Origin: Sycon ciliatum
Taxonomy: Eukaryota > Porifera > Calcarea > Leucosolenida > Sycettidae
Reading direction: 5' to 3'
Assembly (NCBI RefSeq): GCF_964019385.1
Contig: NC_088651.1
Coordinates: 2,508,101-2,572,100, forward strand
Length of the DNA: 64,000 nt
Both the position numbers and the translations under genes were made by a program. Shown here in pieces: positions 46,240 through 57,929 of this stretch (positions within the stretch are counted from its first letter, which is position 1; every line of letters begins with the position of its first letter). Below the pieces are notes generated by a model. It saw only the letters and a program-made list of their open reading frames with translations. It made no database searches and had not been told where the DNA came from.

Positions 46240-46735
46240 TAATAAAGGACAATTGACTATCACCAACAGCACACCAACCAGGGACTCTCGGTTAATCGTA
46301 AAGCCAGCGAGGCTCTATAACGTTTCGCGGGAATCCAAAGAGGCTGGGAGAACAGACTAGGCTGACATTTTCATCAGTGATGGTGATTTATTCCAGTTTG
46401 CCAACAAAATACAGCACTGAGCTAATGAGTAGACTTTCCAAATACTCAAATAGATATTTCCACGACAGGAACATTGCGTTTGATGACTTGCTGCAATGTA
46501 TTCTTTGCGTATGGAAAGAGTTCAACCTACGCAGAATGGTGGGTTCGAATCCCACTCATCGCATGAGTATTCAAAAAGAGATTTTTTGATCTTTTGTATT
46601 TGAATGCTCCTTTGGTCCTGCCGGTACGTTGCCTTCCCCGGTACTTGATTCCCAGTGTTGTAATATTTCAAAGCATAATTGGCCTTCGATCTTCTACAGT
46701 TTAGGCCTCTTGCAATTCTATGGAAGTTAATTTCG
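46240..46735. repeat. Composite tRNA-derived repeat, unit 5
   Basis: tRNA-like module 46,474-46,565 with an intact B box; the tail differs after 'gagattttttgatc'. Confidence 0.85.
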
Positions 46736-47560
46736 CTTTTTTTGTTTTCTGTTTGTCTAAGTCTTATTTTTCCTGTCCGCGGTCCAGTATTTGTCTCGTC
46801 CATGTCTGTATGCACCATGGACACGACGGATTCGGCACTCGCTATGATGCGTGTCCTTCTCCTCAACCAGGTCGATCACTGCCATTGCGCGAGGCCCTCG
46901 AGGGTTAATGTTTTTGGTTTTTTGATTCCCATCTTCCAAGCCGGCAAATATTTAGATTTTGATAAAAACGATTCAAAGCCTCTCAATTATTTTGTAATAC
47001 TTGAAGTATAGATATAAGAATAATAATAAAAGTTAAACTTTCACACAAAAACAAGCTCGGTGCAGCACCAATCATGGCAGGGGAACCCGACCCTCCACCA
47101 TCGCCAACTCACGAAGCATGTGAACTGGACGGTGACGGGCCGACCGAGCACCCCTGACACACAACACAGCGGGTTACTGTCGTTTTGTTCATTGTAATTG
47201 ACTGCTCCTTTGATGCTGACGGTAAGTTGTCGTCTTCGGTAATTGATTCCCAGTGTTGTAATAATTCATAGCATAATTTGCGGTTGATCTTGTACAGTGT
47301 AGGCCTCTTGCAATTCTCTGCATGTTGATTTCGTTTTTCTGTATTCCGTTTGTCTATGTCTTCTTTTTCTTGTCCGTGGTTCAGTATTCGTCTCATCAAT
47401 GTCTGTATGCGTCACCGGCGCTACGGATTCGGCACTCGCTATGACAAGTAGTTTCTCACGACGACAAGTCTCGTCGTCTAGCTGATGACGACTCATCGTA
47501 GGGGCAAAGTGAACTAGGTTTTTGAACCAGTGTAATCATGGATAAAAACCAGGCAGAGCT
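46736..47560. repeat. Duplicated tail segments between units
   Basis: The segments 46,610-46,870 and 47,205-47,460 are diverged copies (cctttggtcctgccggtacg..., ttcccagtgttgtaat..., gtatgc..cggattcggcactcgctatgatg). No host gene. Confidence 0.65.
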
Positions 47561-47960
47561 AAAATGTAATGTTACGAGTTTTGACGCACATTTCTGTCCG
47601 CTTTGAGCCCTATTGTCGAACTCGATAACGCTATGCTCCCGGTGGACAATTGTACATCAGTAAATGAGCCAGTAATGACTATGCAATAGACGTTGGAAAG
47701 GTGTTAACGGGAAACGTTTGAAGGACAATTGATTATCACCAACAGCAAACCAGCCAGGGACTCTCGCTTAGTCGTAAGGCCAGCGAGGCTCTATCACTTT
47801 TCGTGGGAATCCGAAGAGGCTGGTAGAAGGCAGACTTTTTTCTTTTTCTTTTTACAGAATGCACCTCTTACTGATAGACCATAACAAAGAGAGGAGAAAA
47901 AGAAGACAAAAGAAAATAATGATCGAGACAACAAAGGAGAAAGACAGACAATGTACTAGT
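47560..47960. repeat. Composite repeat 5' part, copy linked to LINE B
   Basis: From 'gagccctattgtcgaactcg' to 'gactctcaggg'; almost identical to 61,599-61,980, which also precedes a LINE B fragment. Confidence 0.85.
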
Positions 47961-48079
47961 AGGGGCTCTCAGGGAGCCCGTGCCGGTGGGGCGGCACTAG
48001 CAACGCCGACCAAGGGTCTTGGCGTTAGCGCTATCCAGCGCACCATGGACGGGATTACGAAACAAATGTAAGTAGATAA

Positions 48080-48975
48080 GTGAGGGGAGGGAGCTGATTG
48101 TGGATATATGGGGTGTTACAGCGAGTCTGGAGCCCAATACCAGCGGCTTTGGCGCAGGTGCTGATGCACCTTGCCCTTGAACGACTGGAGGGACGTCAGG
48201 CGTGACGGAAACTGCAGCACAGTTGGGGGCAAGTTGTTCCACTCGTCAATGATGCTGTAGGGGAAGCAGCATCGCACGTAATCAGGAGAGGACACTGGGT
48301 CGACGTTATGTAGCTGAGACTCGTGGCGCACCGAGTGGTCGGACCGAGTTTGAGGATATGTTGGTGGAGGAAGCTGTGGGGTGACCATTGACGTTAGTTG
48401 CGGTGGCCCTGCCAGACACATCAGTTTATACATATAGGTGTGGGCGGCGACCAATCTCCTTGCTGCCAAACTCTGGAGGAGGACATCAGGGCCAAGAATG
48501 TGGAGGGCGCGTCTCTCCACTCGATCGAGAAGGCGCAGATGGCTTGAAGCTGCTCCCATCCATACCAATAGCGCATACTCTAGGACTGGCTTCACAACAC
48601 CTCTGTAGACGGTTTGTTTACCAGCACCATCGAGTACGCGAGCAGCTTTGCGCAGGAAGGCGAGAATTCGCCTTGAGTGCTGTGTTGTGGAGGTGGGTCT
48701 TGAAGGAGAGGCCCGAGTCAAATGTGATGCTAAGGAGTTTTACCTCCGATAGCTCAGGGTAGGGGGACGAACTCTGGTCATTCACAACAGCCTGTAGCTT
48801 CCTGAGGGACAAATAATCTGTCAGCGAGGTCAGGGCTCTGCCACGGATGCCGAGTGTCTGCAGCTTGTAGGTGGCCCCGATGTGTGAAACCTTGTCGAAG
48901 GCGACTGCGATATCTACCGAAGCAGCTATCGAGCGTCCTCCACTTCCGGTGGTGAGAGTCCACTCATGATTCAAG
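48080..48975 (-). pseudogene. LINE RT remnant (family B) with internal deletion
   Basis: The minus strand first reads DIAVAFDKVSHIGATYKLQT (RT motif A region), then jumps by deletion to ELSEVKLLSITFDSGLSF and, in another frame, GVVKPVLEYALLVWMGAASS...RVERRALHILG, the thumb/connection part of a CR1/Jockey-type non-LTR RT, ending near 48,116. The PQGS and FADD regions are lost and frames shift, so it is dead. Confidence 0.82.
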
Positions 48976-49335
48976 GCAGTGACTAGGCTGAGATTGTGTT
49001 ATCAGTGATTGTGAATATTTAATTTTGCAAATACATATTGCAGCACGGGGCTTACGGGCAGACATTCCAAATACTCAAATAGATATTTCCACGACAGGAA
49101 CATTGCGTTTGATGACTTGCTTCAATGTATCATATGCGTATGGGAGGAGTTCAACCTACGCAGAATGGTGGGTTCGAATCCCACTCATGGCATGCGTTTG
49201 GAATAAGAGATTTTTTTGCAATGAATTGTTCTTCCTAGCAAAAAAAGGTTATTATCATGAATACAGTACAGTATCGCCTCTAGCTCGTGTGTTTTTGTCT
49301 TTTGTGTCCATATCCCACACTCCGCAATTAATGTT
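48976..49335. repeat. Composite tRNA-derived repeat, unit 6
   Basis: tRNA-like module 49,103-49,194. Directly joined to LINE B, exactly as at 62,790. Confidence 0.85.
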
Positions 49336-49720
49336 GTTTAGGTGCGGAGTAGTGAGCCGATAATGACCACGCGATAGTTCAGGGAAAGGTGTTAACGGGA
49401 AAGGTTTGAAGGAAAGTTGACTATCACCAACAGCACACCAGCCAGGACACACACTAGGCTGAGATTTCATCAGATATGGTGATTTTCAAGTTTGCAGAAA
49501 CACATTTCAACACTAAGCTAATGAGTAGACATTCCAAAAACTCAAATACATAATTCCACGACAGGAACTTGGCGTTAGATGACTTGCTATAACGGTAAAC
49601 CTATGCGTATGCAAAGAGTTCAATCTACGCAGTATGGTGGGTTCGAATCCCACTCGACGCATGAGATGTAATAAAAGAGATTTTTTGGAATCAATTGTTC
49701 TCAATATCCAGGGAAAGTAG
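49336..49720. repeat. Composite tRNA-derived repeat, unit 7 (variant)
   Basis: tRNA-like module 49,569-49,663 of the 'gatgacttgctataacggta' subtype. Confidence 0.85.
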
Positions 49721-50353
49721 GCGTTCTTCGCACACTGTAGGCAAGAGCAAAGAGATAAAAATGGATCTAAATCCAAATACAATCAGCACACGTTTCCGTA
49801 AATTAAAGGGTGAGCACAAGCAAATGAATCGAAGGAAACTGGTCAACTCAGGGATCACCTGTCATTGAGTATTCCGTAAAAGGAGGCCTCGGCAGCGGAA
49901 AAGCTAAAATTTAGAAAGGAGATCCGGTCAGCTTTTCCATTATTTATTGCATTCCGCCCAAAATCAGCACACTTTTCGTAAATGAAAGAGTTAACACAAG
50001 CAAATGAATCAAAGGGAACTGGTCAACTCACCTGTCATTGAGTAATATTCCGCGAAAGGAGGTCTCAGCAGCGCCGAAACGAAATAAGCCAGGCCAGGAG
50101 ACCAAATATCCGAAACAGCTCATGCCTGAAGCAGTTCCAAAGAAGGAAGTTCCTCGTGCATGCACATCCGAAAAGGCAACAACAAAAAGTCTGCAATGCA
50201 CACGGCCAGCCGGCCGCGCGATGGTAGGAGCCATGGAGTAGCTCCCTGGTCCAGGACCAGGTACCGAGCATCTTACGTAGAATCTTACGTAGGTACGTAG
50301 ACAACGTGTCTGAATAGCGGTGTCGTTAGGTAGCACCATGTGAACACAATAAT
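49720..50353. repeat. ~640-bp repeat block, copy 1
   Basis: From 'gcgttcttcgcacactgtag' to 'gtgaacacaataat'. It contains an internal diverged duplication of about 190 bp. Near its end a plus-strand frame, 50,038-50,241 (RKEVSAAPKRNKPGQETKYP...), is kept open in the copy at 59,488-59,721. Other copies: 59,190-59,833 and, cut by the window end, 63,530-64,000. Confidence 0.85.
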
Positions 50354-50746
50354 TGTCGCGAATTCGATATTACGTAACATTCGCGAACGCTAAAATAACT
50401 CCGTTTGAATGTTTCACGTAACTTTTCTCCTTTTTTTGTCTATCGCCATAGTTGCCATGGCGATGTGCAGTGCTGGCAGTTTTTCATGCGCATGCTTGAT
50501 CCTTTGGCAATCATCTTTTGCTTGCTGACTACACTCGAGGATTTTCAGTTTCTTATCCCAATGGTACGTCTGACGACGATCAAGTCCAATCCTTGTTGCT
50601 CTGTGTCTAATGTCAGTAACAATTAATCCAGTAATGATAGAGCTACAATTGTAGAGCTCTCTCGACTCAGCGAATAGAATAACTTCAGTCAAACAGTATT
50701 TTGTGAGTGGCACTCAGGCCGGGAAATTCAAACTGTATTTATGCCA
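50354..50746. mobile_element. Insertion flanked by 9-bp direct repeats
   Basis: About 393 bp separates 'cacaataat' from a second 'cacaataat'. The copy at 59,827-59,835 runs straight through. It contains 'tgtcgcgaattcgatattac' at the left; no TIR was seen. Confidence 0.6.
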
Positions 50747-50759
50747 CCACAATAATAGA

Positions 50760-51004
50760 AAATCTGACAGGATCGCTTTTCTAAATGGGAGGCTGTAGGG
50801 TTGAGATAGCAAACAGTGGTTGGCGTATGAACAGCCTAGCAAGAACAATACATAATATATGGCGAATGTTCCAGAATGGTCCTTTACTCAATAATACCTA
50901 TAGCCTCGGGGTATGCCTTGAAATACGAAATATACCGAAACAGAAACACAAAAATAAGAATAAGCGCAAGGCTCAAAGAAGGAGGACAGAGGCATGTCAA
51001 TAAA
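50760..51004. other. Short unassigned stretch
   Basis: No supported feature. Confidence 0.4.
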
Positions 51005-51490
51005 CGAGGGAAAGATGTAAGCGGGAAAGGTCTGAAGGAAAATTGACTATCACCACCAGCACACCAGCCAGAAACCTTCGCTTAGTCGTAAGGCCAGCGA
51101 TGCTCTACTGCTAAGCTATGGTGTAGTCGTCGTACAAGCAGCGACCGTTCAACAATTTCTTCTGACTTCGAACTCACGCTCCGTGGGAATCCGAAGAGAC
51201 TAGTGGGACGCACACTAGGCTGAGATTTTCATCAGATATGGTGATTTTCAAGTTTGCAGAAACGCATTTCAACACTAAGCTAATGAGTAGACATTCCAAA
51301 TACTCAAATACATAATTCCACGACAGGAACTTTGCGTTAGATGACTTGCTATAACGGTAAACCTATGCGTATGGAAAGAGTTCAATCTACGCAGAATGGT
51401 GGGTTCGAATCCCACTCATCGCATGAGATGATTTAAAGAGATTTTTTTGGAATGAATTGTTCTCCATATCCAACGAAAGTAGGCATTATT
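51005..51490. repeat. Composite tRNA-derived repeat, unit 8 (variant)
   Basis: Reverse D-arm-like 'gctctactgctaagctatgg' (about 51,101-51,120) and forward module 51,332-51,425. Confidence 0.85.
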
Positions 51491-51494
51491 CCCG

Positions 51495-51770
51495 TAGCTA
51501 TGCAGAAGACGTTACTTCAGTAACGTCTGGCGCTAGCCAGGGTCCACACCGCTTTAATTTGGTGTTTGTGTGTTTGTTTGTTTGTTTGTTTGTTTGTTTG
51601 TTTGTTTGTGTCACGGCTGGAGCTATCCCGTATCTGTCCCGTATCTGTCCCGTATCTGTGACTACAAAGGCTCTACAGGATTGTACATAACAGCTGTCCA
51701 CAATATTTGCGGGCTCCTGTATCTGTCCTGTACCGTACCAATATTCGTCGTATTATGTATCCGACTCCCT
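51495..51770. repeat. Repeat with TTTG run and 'cccgtatctgt' units
   Basis: The reverse of 39,990-40,235: shared 'gtagctatgcagaagacgtt', 'ctagccagggtccacacc', a (TTTG)n run and several 'tcccgtatctg' units. Confidence 0.8.
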
Positions 51771-51904
51771 GATGTAGAGGGAGATTTGGAAAGAAATAGG
51801 GAGACGAGGAGGAAATTAAATTAGAATAGACGCCGAATAGGTGATAGGATGCGTCCGCATTAACATACATGTACTTTGGAAGAGAGATCCTGTCGTCTCC
51901 AAAA

Positions 51905-52110
51905 TAAGCGTGAACGAGCGATTCAGCGCCGGTCACAGGAAACGTCGGAAGAGAGATCCCGTCGACTCCAGAACCCCCGTGATCGGCACAGTTCGCCGGT
52001 CCCAGGAAACGTCAGGACAGACATCCCGTCGAGTCCAGAACGCCCGTGATCGGCAGAGTCTAAGCCGGTCCCAGTGAACGTCAGGACAGACGTCCCGTCG
52101 ACGCGCAGAA
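51905..52110. repeat. Minisatellite, ~75-bp unit, three copies
   Basis: Units contain 'gagatcccgtcgactccaga', 'cgtgatcggcaga', 'gccggtcccag'. The reverse complement of 39,308-39,415. Confidence 0.85.
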
Positions 52111-52459
52111 AAACTAAAACTGCAGCCTCTTTTGCCGTCGGACAGGATACGTATTATAGGAGACTGTAAAGTTATGTAATGTCCAAATTTCCACGTGAGC
52201 AGCAGGTCACTCGCGTTGATTTTTCGACGTGCGAGCCAAATAACGCGAGCTGAACTTTCGCGTTGCAGACATCCGGTCGACGCGCAGAAAAACTAAATCT
52301 GCAGACTCTTTTGCCGTCGGACAGGATACGTATTTTAGGAGACTGCTAATTTATGTAATGTGCTCCACAGGCAACCATGCATTAGGCGTCGTCATTGGCT
52401 CAACAGGTACATGTATTACTTCAAAAAGGCCAGAAAAAAAAGGCCAGAAAATCCGATTA

Positions 52460-52724
52460 CTGTATTAAAATCAACTAATTTTCGCTGGCGATTTAATTTC
52501 ACTGATTTCGCCGCTTGGTACCAACCGGCCAAAGTAAATCGCAGGCCAAAGTTTGTCATAGGCAAATGATGCATGATTGAGCAATGGATGCATGTGAGAG
52601 CAAAAATACCGATCGATTTCAAATTTGACGTGAAATTGCGCGTCACGTCGGAAATAACGTGCATCTTAACCTCTTTAATAGAGAGGTTTCTATTTCTCAT
52701 CGGCCAAAATTTGTTGATTTACAG
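52460..52724. mobile_element. TA-flanked MITE with CTGTA..AATCAAC ends
   Basis: 'ctgtattaaaatcaactaat' and (reverse complement) 'ctgtaaatcaacaaattttg' as ends, with TA on both sides. Confidence 0.75.
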
Positions 52725-52854
52725 TATAAGGAGATAAAAAGAAAAGAAGAAGCAAACCAAAAGTAGATGATTATTAGAGAAATAACAATCCGCAATAAAT
52801 TCTGCAAATACTTTTGCCTCAGTTCTTATAACATGTACGATGAGCTAGGCAAAA

Positions 52855-53060
52855 AAGCATAAAAGCATAGCGTAGGGCCCTGAGCTTCCAAGCTCTCTCG
52901 TTTGGTGTTTGTTTGTGTGTTTGTTTGTGTCACGCCTGGCGCTATCCGTATCTGACGGCAAAAAAGCATAGGATGTTATAAATTTTTCGATTCTCCTTTT
53001 TTTCAGGCATATCCTGGGATTCGAACCCGCACTATCGCCCTACATGCATTCCCCCATACA
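52855..53060 (-). repeat. tRNA-derived repeat with intact B box
   Basis: The minus strand carries 'gatagtgcgggttcgaatcc' (B box at 53,017-53,027), then an A run and 'gagagagcttggaagctcag'. Related to 59,930-60,110. Confidence 0.7.
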
Positions 53061-53273
53061 CTTCGCATTCATACCCATTCTTCCAAGTTGCGTTACGTTA
53101 TTATCTTGCGTTTGAAAGCCCTATTTGAATATTGCGGGAAGCTGTATGTGGCCAGCTGTGTTTGATGGTACGGTACGGTACGGGAGACGGTGTCGTATTA
53201 CCCTCGATCGTACCTGTCCCGTCCCTTTCCCCTACCGTACCGTGCCATCAAAGACGGCTGGCCACAATGCATA

Positions 53274-53684
53274 TTATAGCAATAAAAACTGCTTTATGGC
53301 AGTTTTCTAAAAAAAAAGTTATTGTGTTCTAGTCCATGGACCCCGTCCAAAAAGTAAGAAATTACCGAAATGTGATAGCTGAAAATTAAATTTTCACCCA
53401 AAACCTCACAATAATCACAACACTTGAAATGCTGCTTTCAACTTTAACTTGTACTGCACCAACAATTGGCAACATGCATGCATAGGAAAGAGGATCACGA
53501 GGGGAAAAGGTCTTCTACATGTAGCTTTTAATTCTGTGTGTGATTATTGTGAGGTTTTGTGTGAAATTTTAATTTTCAGCTATCACATTTCGGTAATTTC
53601 TTACTTTTTGGACGGGGTCCATGGACTAGAACACAATAACTTTTTTTTTAGAAAACTGCCATAAAGCAGTTTTTATTGCTATAA
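53274..53684. repeat. Foldback element with 145-bp near-perfect arms
   Basis: Arms 53,274-53,418 and 53,540-53,684 differ at about two positions; the spacer is 121 bp. No coding potential. Confidence 0.95.
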
Positions 53685-53728
53685 TTTCTTTTGTTTTTTC
53701 TGTCACCAATCAATGGAATGCCCTATAT

Positions 53729-53762
53729 CAAGAGTACATAACCCCGGGGTTATGTACTCTTG
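53729..53762. repeat. Perfect 34-bp palindrome of CAAGAGTAC type
   Basis: caagagtacataacccc followed directly by its complement; equals the two ends of the CAAGAGTAC MITE joined head to head. Confidence 0.93.
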
Positions 53763-53799
53763 CCTGTATCAATAATTATGTAAATGTTGGCCTTCACAT

Positions 53800-54880
53800 C
53801 ATATCAAGAGGTTTATGCGATCTTGATCATATCAATACCGTATTATACGCATTGATGTGCAAGCCTTTTCTGGCAGAAAATGGCACTAGCATGATAATGC
53901 ATGTTCTCCTGCAGGTGAACATGTGAGTACGTAGTGGTGGTTATACTTTTTTATACGGAGTTCACTCTGTGCATGTTGCTGTTGCAGAATTTCATGACTC
54001 TGTCATAAATTTGTCTTATTATTATTATTTACTTTTATTTTACTAGGCTGCGCCTTGATCCTTGAAGGGTGGTGGCGTTCCTACGGATGCGGAAAGCCCG
54101 GCTTCCAGCCGAGACTCACGCGAACCGTGAATTTTTTTTACTAGGGTGTTTCCCACAGATCTATGGTCTTCTTACGGAAGCCCCTAGGAAGGTTATGCAT
54201 GAGTCGTGCCTTTCAGATATTTCAGATTTCCCCACCCTCGATCAGATTTGTTTGAGAAATGTAGCCATGCGCCAGGTGCGTGTCGCACATGTTTTTGTTG
54301 ATTCTGTGTTTATATTGGTTTATAATCATGGGTTATCGTGATAAGGTCATCCACCATCATATTGCACTGAAATCGTAATCCTGTTGATGTCGATACAACT
54401 TTTGGAAGTAGTTCAATGACTTCAAACGGTTAGTCCACGATTTTCTAAAACAACACAGCAAAGGAGGAACAATAAACATGTATTAAAATGTAAACAAATA
54501 CATTGCTGAGTCCGACACCTCGTTCCAACAACTACACTGATCCTGAGGATAAAAGGGTCAAGGCTATGGTTGGAGGTACTGATACTGAGAGATAAACAAG
54601 GCACTCCATGATAATAAAATCTTACACATCTTTTGGTGAGTATGAATGATATCCAGTCGAACCTCTTTAGGACGAACACCAAGGGACCGATGGTATTTAT
54701 TCTGTGAGTTTGTCTTAACCTATTTTATAACCAGTGAATACAATTATTTCTCAAATAGACATACGAATAGATTTATTCTACAGCGAAAGATTCTAAGCCA
54801 CACCGACTCATTGACTCGTCTCCTATCAAACAAAAGAGTCACTATAGTCCGGGGGCCAAGTTAGGAAAAAGTCACGTCTA
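53800..54880. other. Unassigned stretch
   Basis: No host gene found. Contains a Tigger-like end fragment at 54,653-54,720 ('ccagtcgaacctctttagga'). The frame at 54,069-54,341 is not recognised. Confidence 0.45.
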
Positions 54881-54884
54881 ATAG

Positions 54885-55634
54885 ATTTCGTTCCGAGTGA
54901 GAGGGCACCAAGTTTTTGCGATTTGAGTGTCAAGTATCTTCAAAATGCTGCAAGATGGTATGCCATTCAATCAAAATTTCCATCGGGAAGGTCATACAAT
55001 AAAGGTGGAAAGAATTGATGATGGTTGCCATGGCAACAAATCAGTTAATTCAAATTTACAGGAGAACTATGCAATATTTTGACAATATTCCTGCTGGATA
55101 TAAACATATCCAATACGTATGACTGGTTGGCCAAGTTTGACTGAAAACAAATAAACTTCAGGGCCTCAAAGGTGAATTATAAAATCGGATCTACTGCAAC
55201 TATACATTACTGTACATACATAATTAAATATGCATGCATACACCGACAACTGTACAAATATATTGGTGACCAGTGTACATGTGACATCTATAAAGCCTTT
55301 TAGAAAATAGTTAGAAATGAATAGAGCAATCTGTGACCAATGGTGATCTAATGGATATACATGTACATGTATGTATGGCGAAGAGGAAAATGTAGAGGGA
55401 AACAGAGCACGCCAAAGCAGTTCTCTCTAAGTACCTATCAGTTGGTAGCAACAAAGAGGATCTTGTGGCATTCTTTGGTGGTGAAGTGGCAGCTCCCGGA
55501 CAACCTGAACAAGGTGCCCCCAGGCAAGGAACTGGTTGTCACTGCGGGCCAAGAGTGCATAATAATTATTGTCAAGTCGGCTGGTGCAAGCATGGCGTCT
55601 ACTGCTGTGGAGGAGTTGCTGTTAACCCAGGAAG
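54885..55634. repeat. Inverted duplication, left arm (~750 bp)
   Basis: From 'tttcgttccgagtgagaggg' to 'gttaacccaggaa'. It pairs with the right arm at 57,080-57,895, which has about 75 extra bp at a 'gtacatgtacatg' run and several small indels. Confidence 0.92.
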
Positions 55635-55890
55635 CGGCTGACACCAGACTGCTCCTTCATGCAAGACATGCAGCTGTCAGTGGGTATGAGACCGTTCTGA
55701 TAAGAACACGATATACCGATGTTGCCATCATTGCTTGTTCTGTTAGCCATGTTATCCCGTGTACGTTGCTGGTGGAGGTTGGTGCAGGCTGGTGCCCCCC
55801 CCCCCCTTTTTTTTTACTAAGGCCACAGCTTCCAATCATGACATGCAAAGCAGCGGTGCAGCATCGCAGGCATGAATTGTGGACGTGGTG
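55361..55890 (+). pseudogene. Remnant of uncharacterised repeat-borne protein, C-terminal part
   Basis: An open frame of 176 codons with LVVKWQLPDNLNKVPPGKEL, then AVEELLLTQEAADTRLLLHA and RHAAVSGYETVLIRTRYTDV. The E-A-D-T-R-L-L-L-H-A...TDV...A signature is, from memory, that of a multicopy uncharacterised protein in invertebrate genomes. The N-terminal signature of the same family is at 3,573-4,013. The conserved part straddles the end of the inverted arm (55,634). It then runs into a poly-C/poly-T stretch. Confidence 0.45.
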
Positions 55891-56007
55891 ACGGGGTCTG
55901 ATGTGCTCCACCGACCTAGGGTCTCGGCTTCACTGCACAGCAAACGCGTCGAAAGAAAACGGAGGCTAATAATTATCGGGAGATGGGGGGGGGGAGAAGA
56001 AGAGAAG

Positions 56008-56008
56008 A

Positions 56009-56053
<45 letters not shown>
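56008..56053. repeat. (GA)n microsatellite
   Basis: The only long dinucleotide tract in the right-hand 25 kb. Confidence 0.95.
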
Positions 56054-56055
<2 letters not shown>

Positions 56056-56216
56056 GGGAGATAGAAGAGCACAGTGCTCTTGGTGCTGGGGACTGCGAAG
56101 GATAGCAGGTTCTGGGACATGTGCATGGGAATCAGAATATTGGTGATGATGGCAGCAGGGTTATAAGGTAAGCAGCTGAACACTAATAAAAATAGGGAAA
56201 GCGTTGGTGAACCGAT

Positions 56217-57075
56217 TCAAAGTGCATCAGTAGCAGAGAGCCAGTCCTGAGCAAGAAGGTGACGGTACGCCTTTTTCTTAAAGCTTTGCATGTGGGGCTG
56301 GGCGGGTGGGTGGTGGAACAGGTCTGGTGGCAGGGCATTCCATGTTGCAACAGTGCAAGCAGGGAATCCTTGGAGACAGCTATTCCGGGTGTTGGCAGGC
56401 AGGCCAGTTGTCTTCTGGTATGGATGGGAATCATGCAGCTGGAGAGACTGACGGGTAGGTCTTGTCTCGGGGGCACGGTGAGTGGCTGGTTTGGGCAGCA
56501 TCTGCTTCAGAGGGCTGGATGCATCTAGATAGCAGAGCTTGTAGGTATAGGCAAGTGCAGCTACCAGGCGACGGAGTGCCAGGCTAGGGAGCCAAGTACC
56601 TGCTCCGATGATGTAGAGGGCCCTTCGCTGGATCTGGTCCAGCTTCTTAAGATGGGACGAGGGTGAGCCCATCCACACTAAGGGGCAATACTTGAGTGTG
56701 GGTCGCACAAAGCCGTTGTAGACGCGTTGGCGGCTCTCGGCGACCAGAATGGGAGACGCTCGCTTCAGGAAGCCAATCCGCTGGTTAGCACGGGAAGCTA
56801 GGGAGCGGAGGTGGAAGGAGTAGCTCAGGGTGTCGTCAAAGGTGACTCCCAGGAGTTTCAGCCGACTCTCTTCACTGACCGGTGTGCCGTCAAATGTTGC
56901 TCGAGGGAGCTCCCAGGGCTGGCGATGGTGGCCTATGGACATAGCCTGCGTCTTGGAGGGCTCAAATTCTATCCTCCACTTATGTCCCCAACGGGAAAAC
57001 GCATCAATGCCCTGCTGGAGGAGCTCGGAGCCACAATCAATGTCAGCTCTTGATGTGAGGCAGTGGAAGAGAGTT
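56217..57075 (-). pseudogene. LINE RT C-terminal fragment (family C)
   Basis: A continuous minus-strand frame of about 280 codons: LLQQGIDAFSRWGHKWRIEF, SRLKLLGVTFDDTLSYSFHL, QRVYNGFVRPTLKYCPLVWM, QIQRRALYIIGAGTW and a C-terminal FKKKAYRHLLAQ. This is the connection/thumb half of a CR1/Jockey-type non-LTR RT. The palm (FADD) is missing at the 5' side, where the inverted arm begins. No internal stop over the fragment suggests a young copy. Confidence 0.85.
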
Positions 57076-57079
57076 CCTG

Positions 57080-57895
57080 GGTTAACAGCAACTCCTCCAC
57101 AGCAGTAAACGCCATGCTTGCACCAGCCGACTTGACAATTGTGACTCTTGGCCCGCAGTGACAACCAGTTCCTTGCCTGGGGGCACCTTGTCATGTTGTC
57201 CGGGAGCTGCCACTTCACCACCAAAGAATGCCACAAGCTCTTCTTTGTTGCTACCAACTGATAGGTACTTAGAGAACTGCTTTGGCGTGCTCTATTTCCC
57301 TCTACATTTTCCTCTTTGCCATACATACATACATGTACATGTACACACTAGTCAGAACAAAAGATGGCTTGATCAGTCACAACAAAGTTTCATGCCATCT
57401 CAGGCATGTACATGTACATGTATATCCATTAGATCACCATTGGTCACAGATTGCTCTATTCATTTCTAACTCTTTTCTAAAAGGCTTTATAGATGTCACA
57501 TGTACACTGGCCACCAATATATTTGTACAGTTGTCGGTGTATGCATGCATATTTAATTACGTATGTACAGTAATGTATAGTTGCAGTAGATCCGATTTTA
57601 TAATTCACCTTTGAGGCCCTGAAGTTTATTTATTTTCAGTCAAACTTGGCCAACCAGTCATACGTATTGGATATGTTTATATCCAGCAGGAATTTTGTCA
57701 AAATATCGCATAGTTCTCCTGTATATTTGAATTAACTGATGTGTTGCCATGGCAACCATCATCAATTCTTTCCACCTTCATTGTTTAACCTTCCCGATGG
57801 AAATTTTGTTTGAATGGCATACCATCTTGCAGCATTTTGAAGATACTTGACACTCAAATCGACAAAACTTGGTGCCCTCTTACCCGGAACGAAAC
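57080..57895. repeat. Inverted duplication, right arm
   Basis: Reverse complement of 54,885-55,634 with about 75 bp of extra sequence near 57,340-57,415. Confidence 0.92.
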
Positions 57896-57929
57896 TTCAA
57901 AAATAATCCCCCTGGCCCCCAGACTACTA

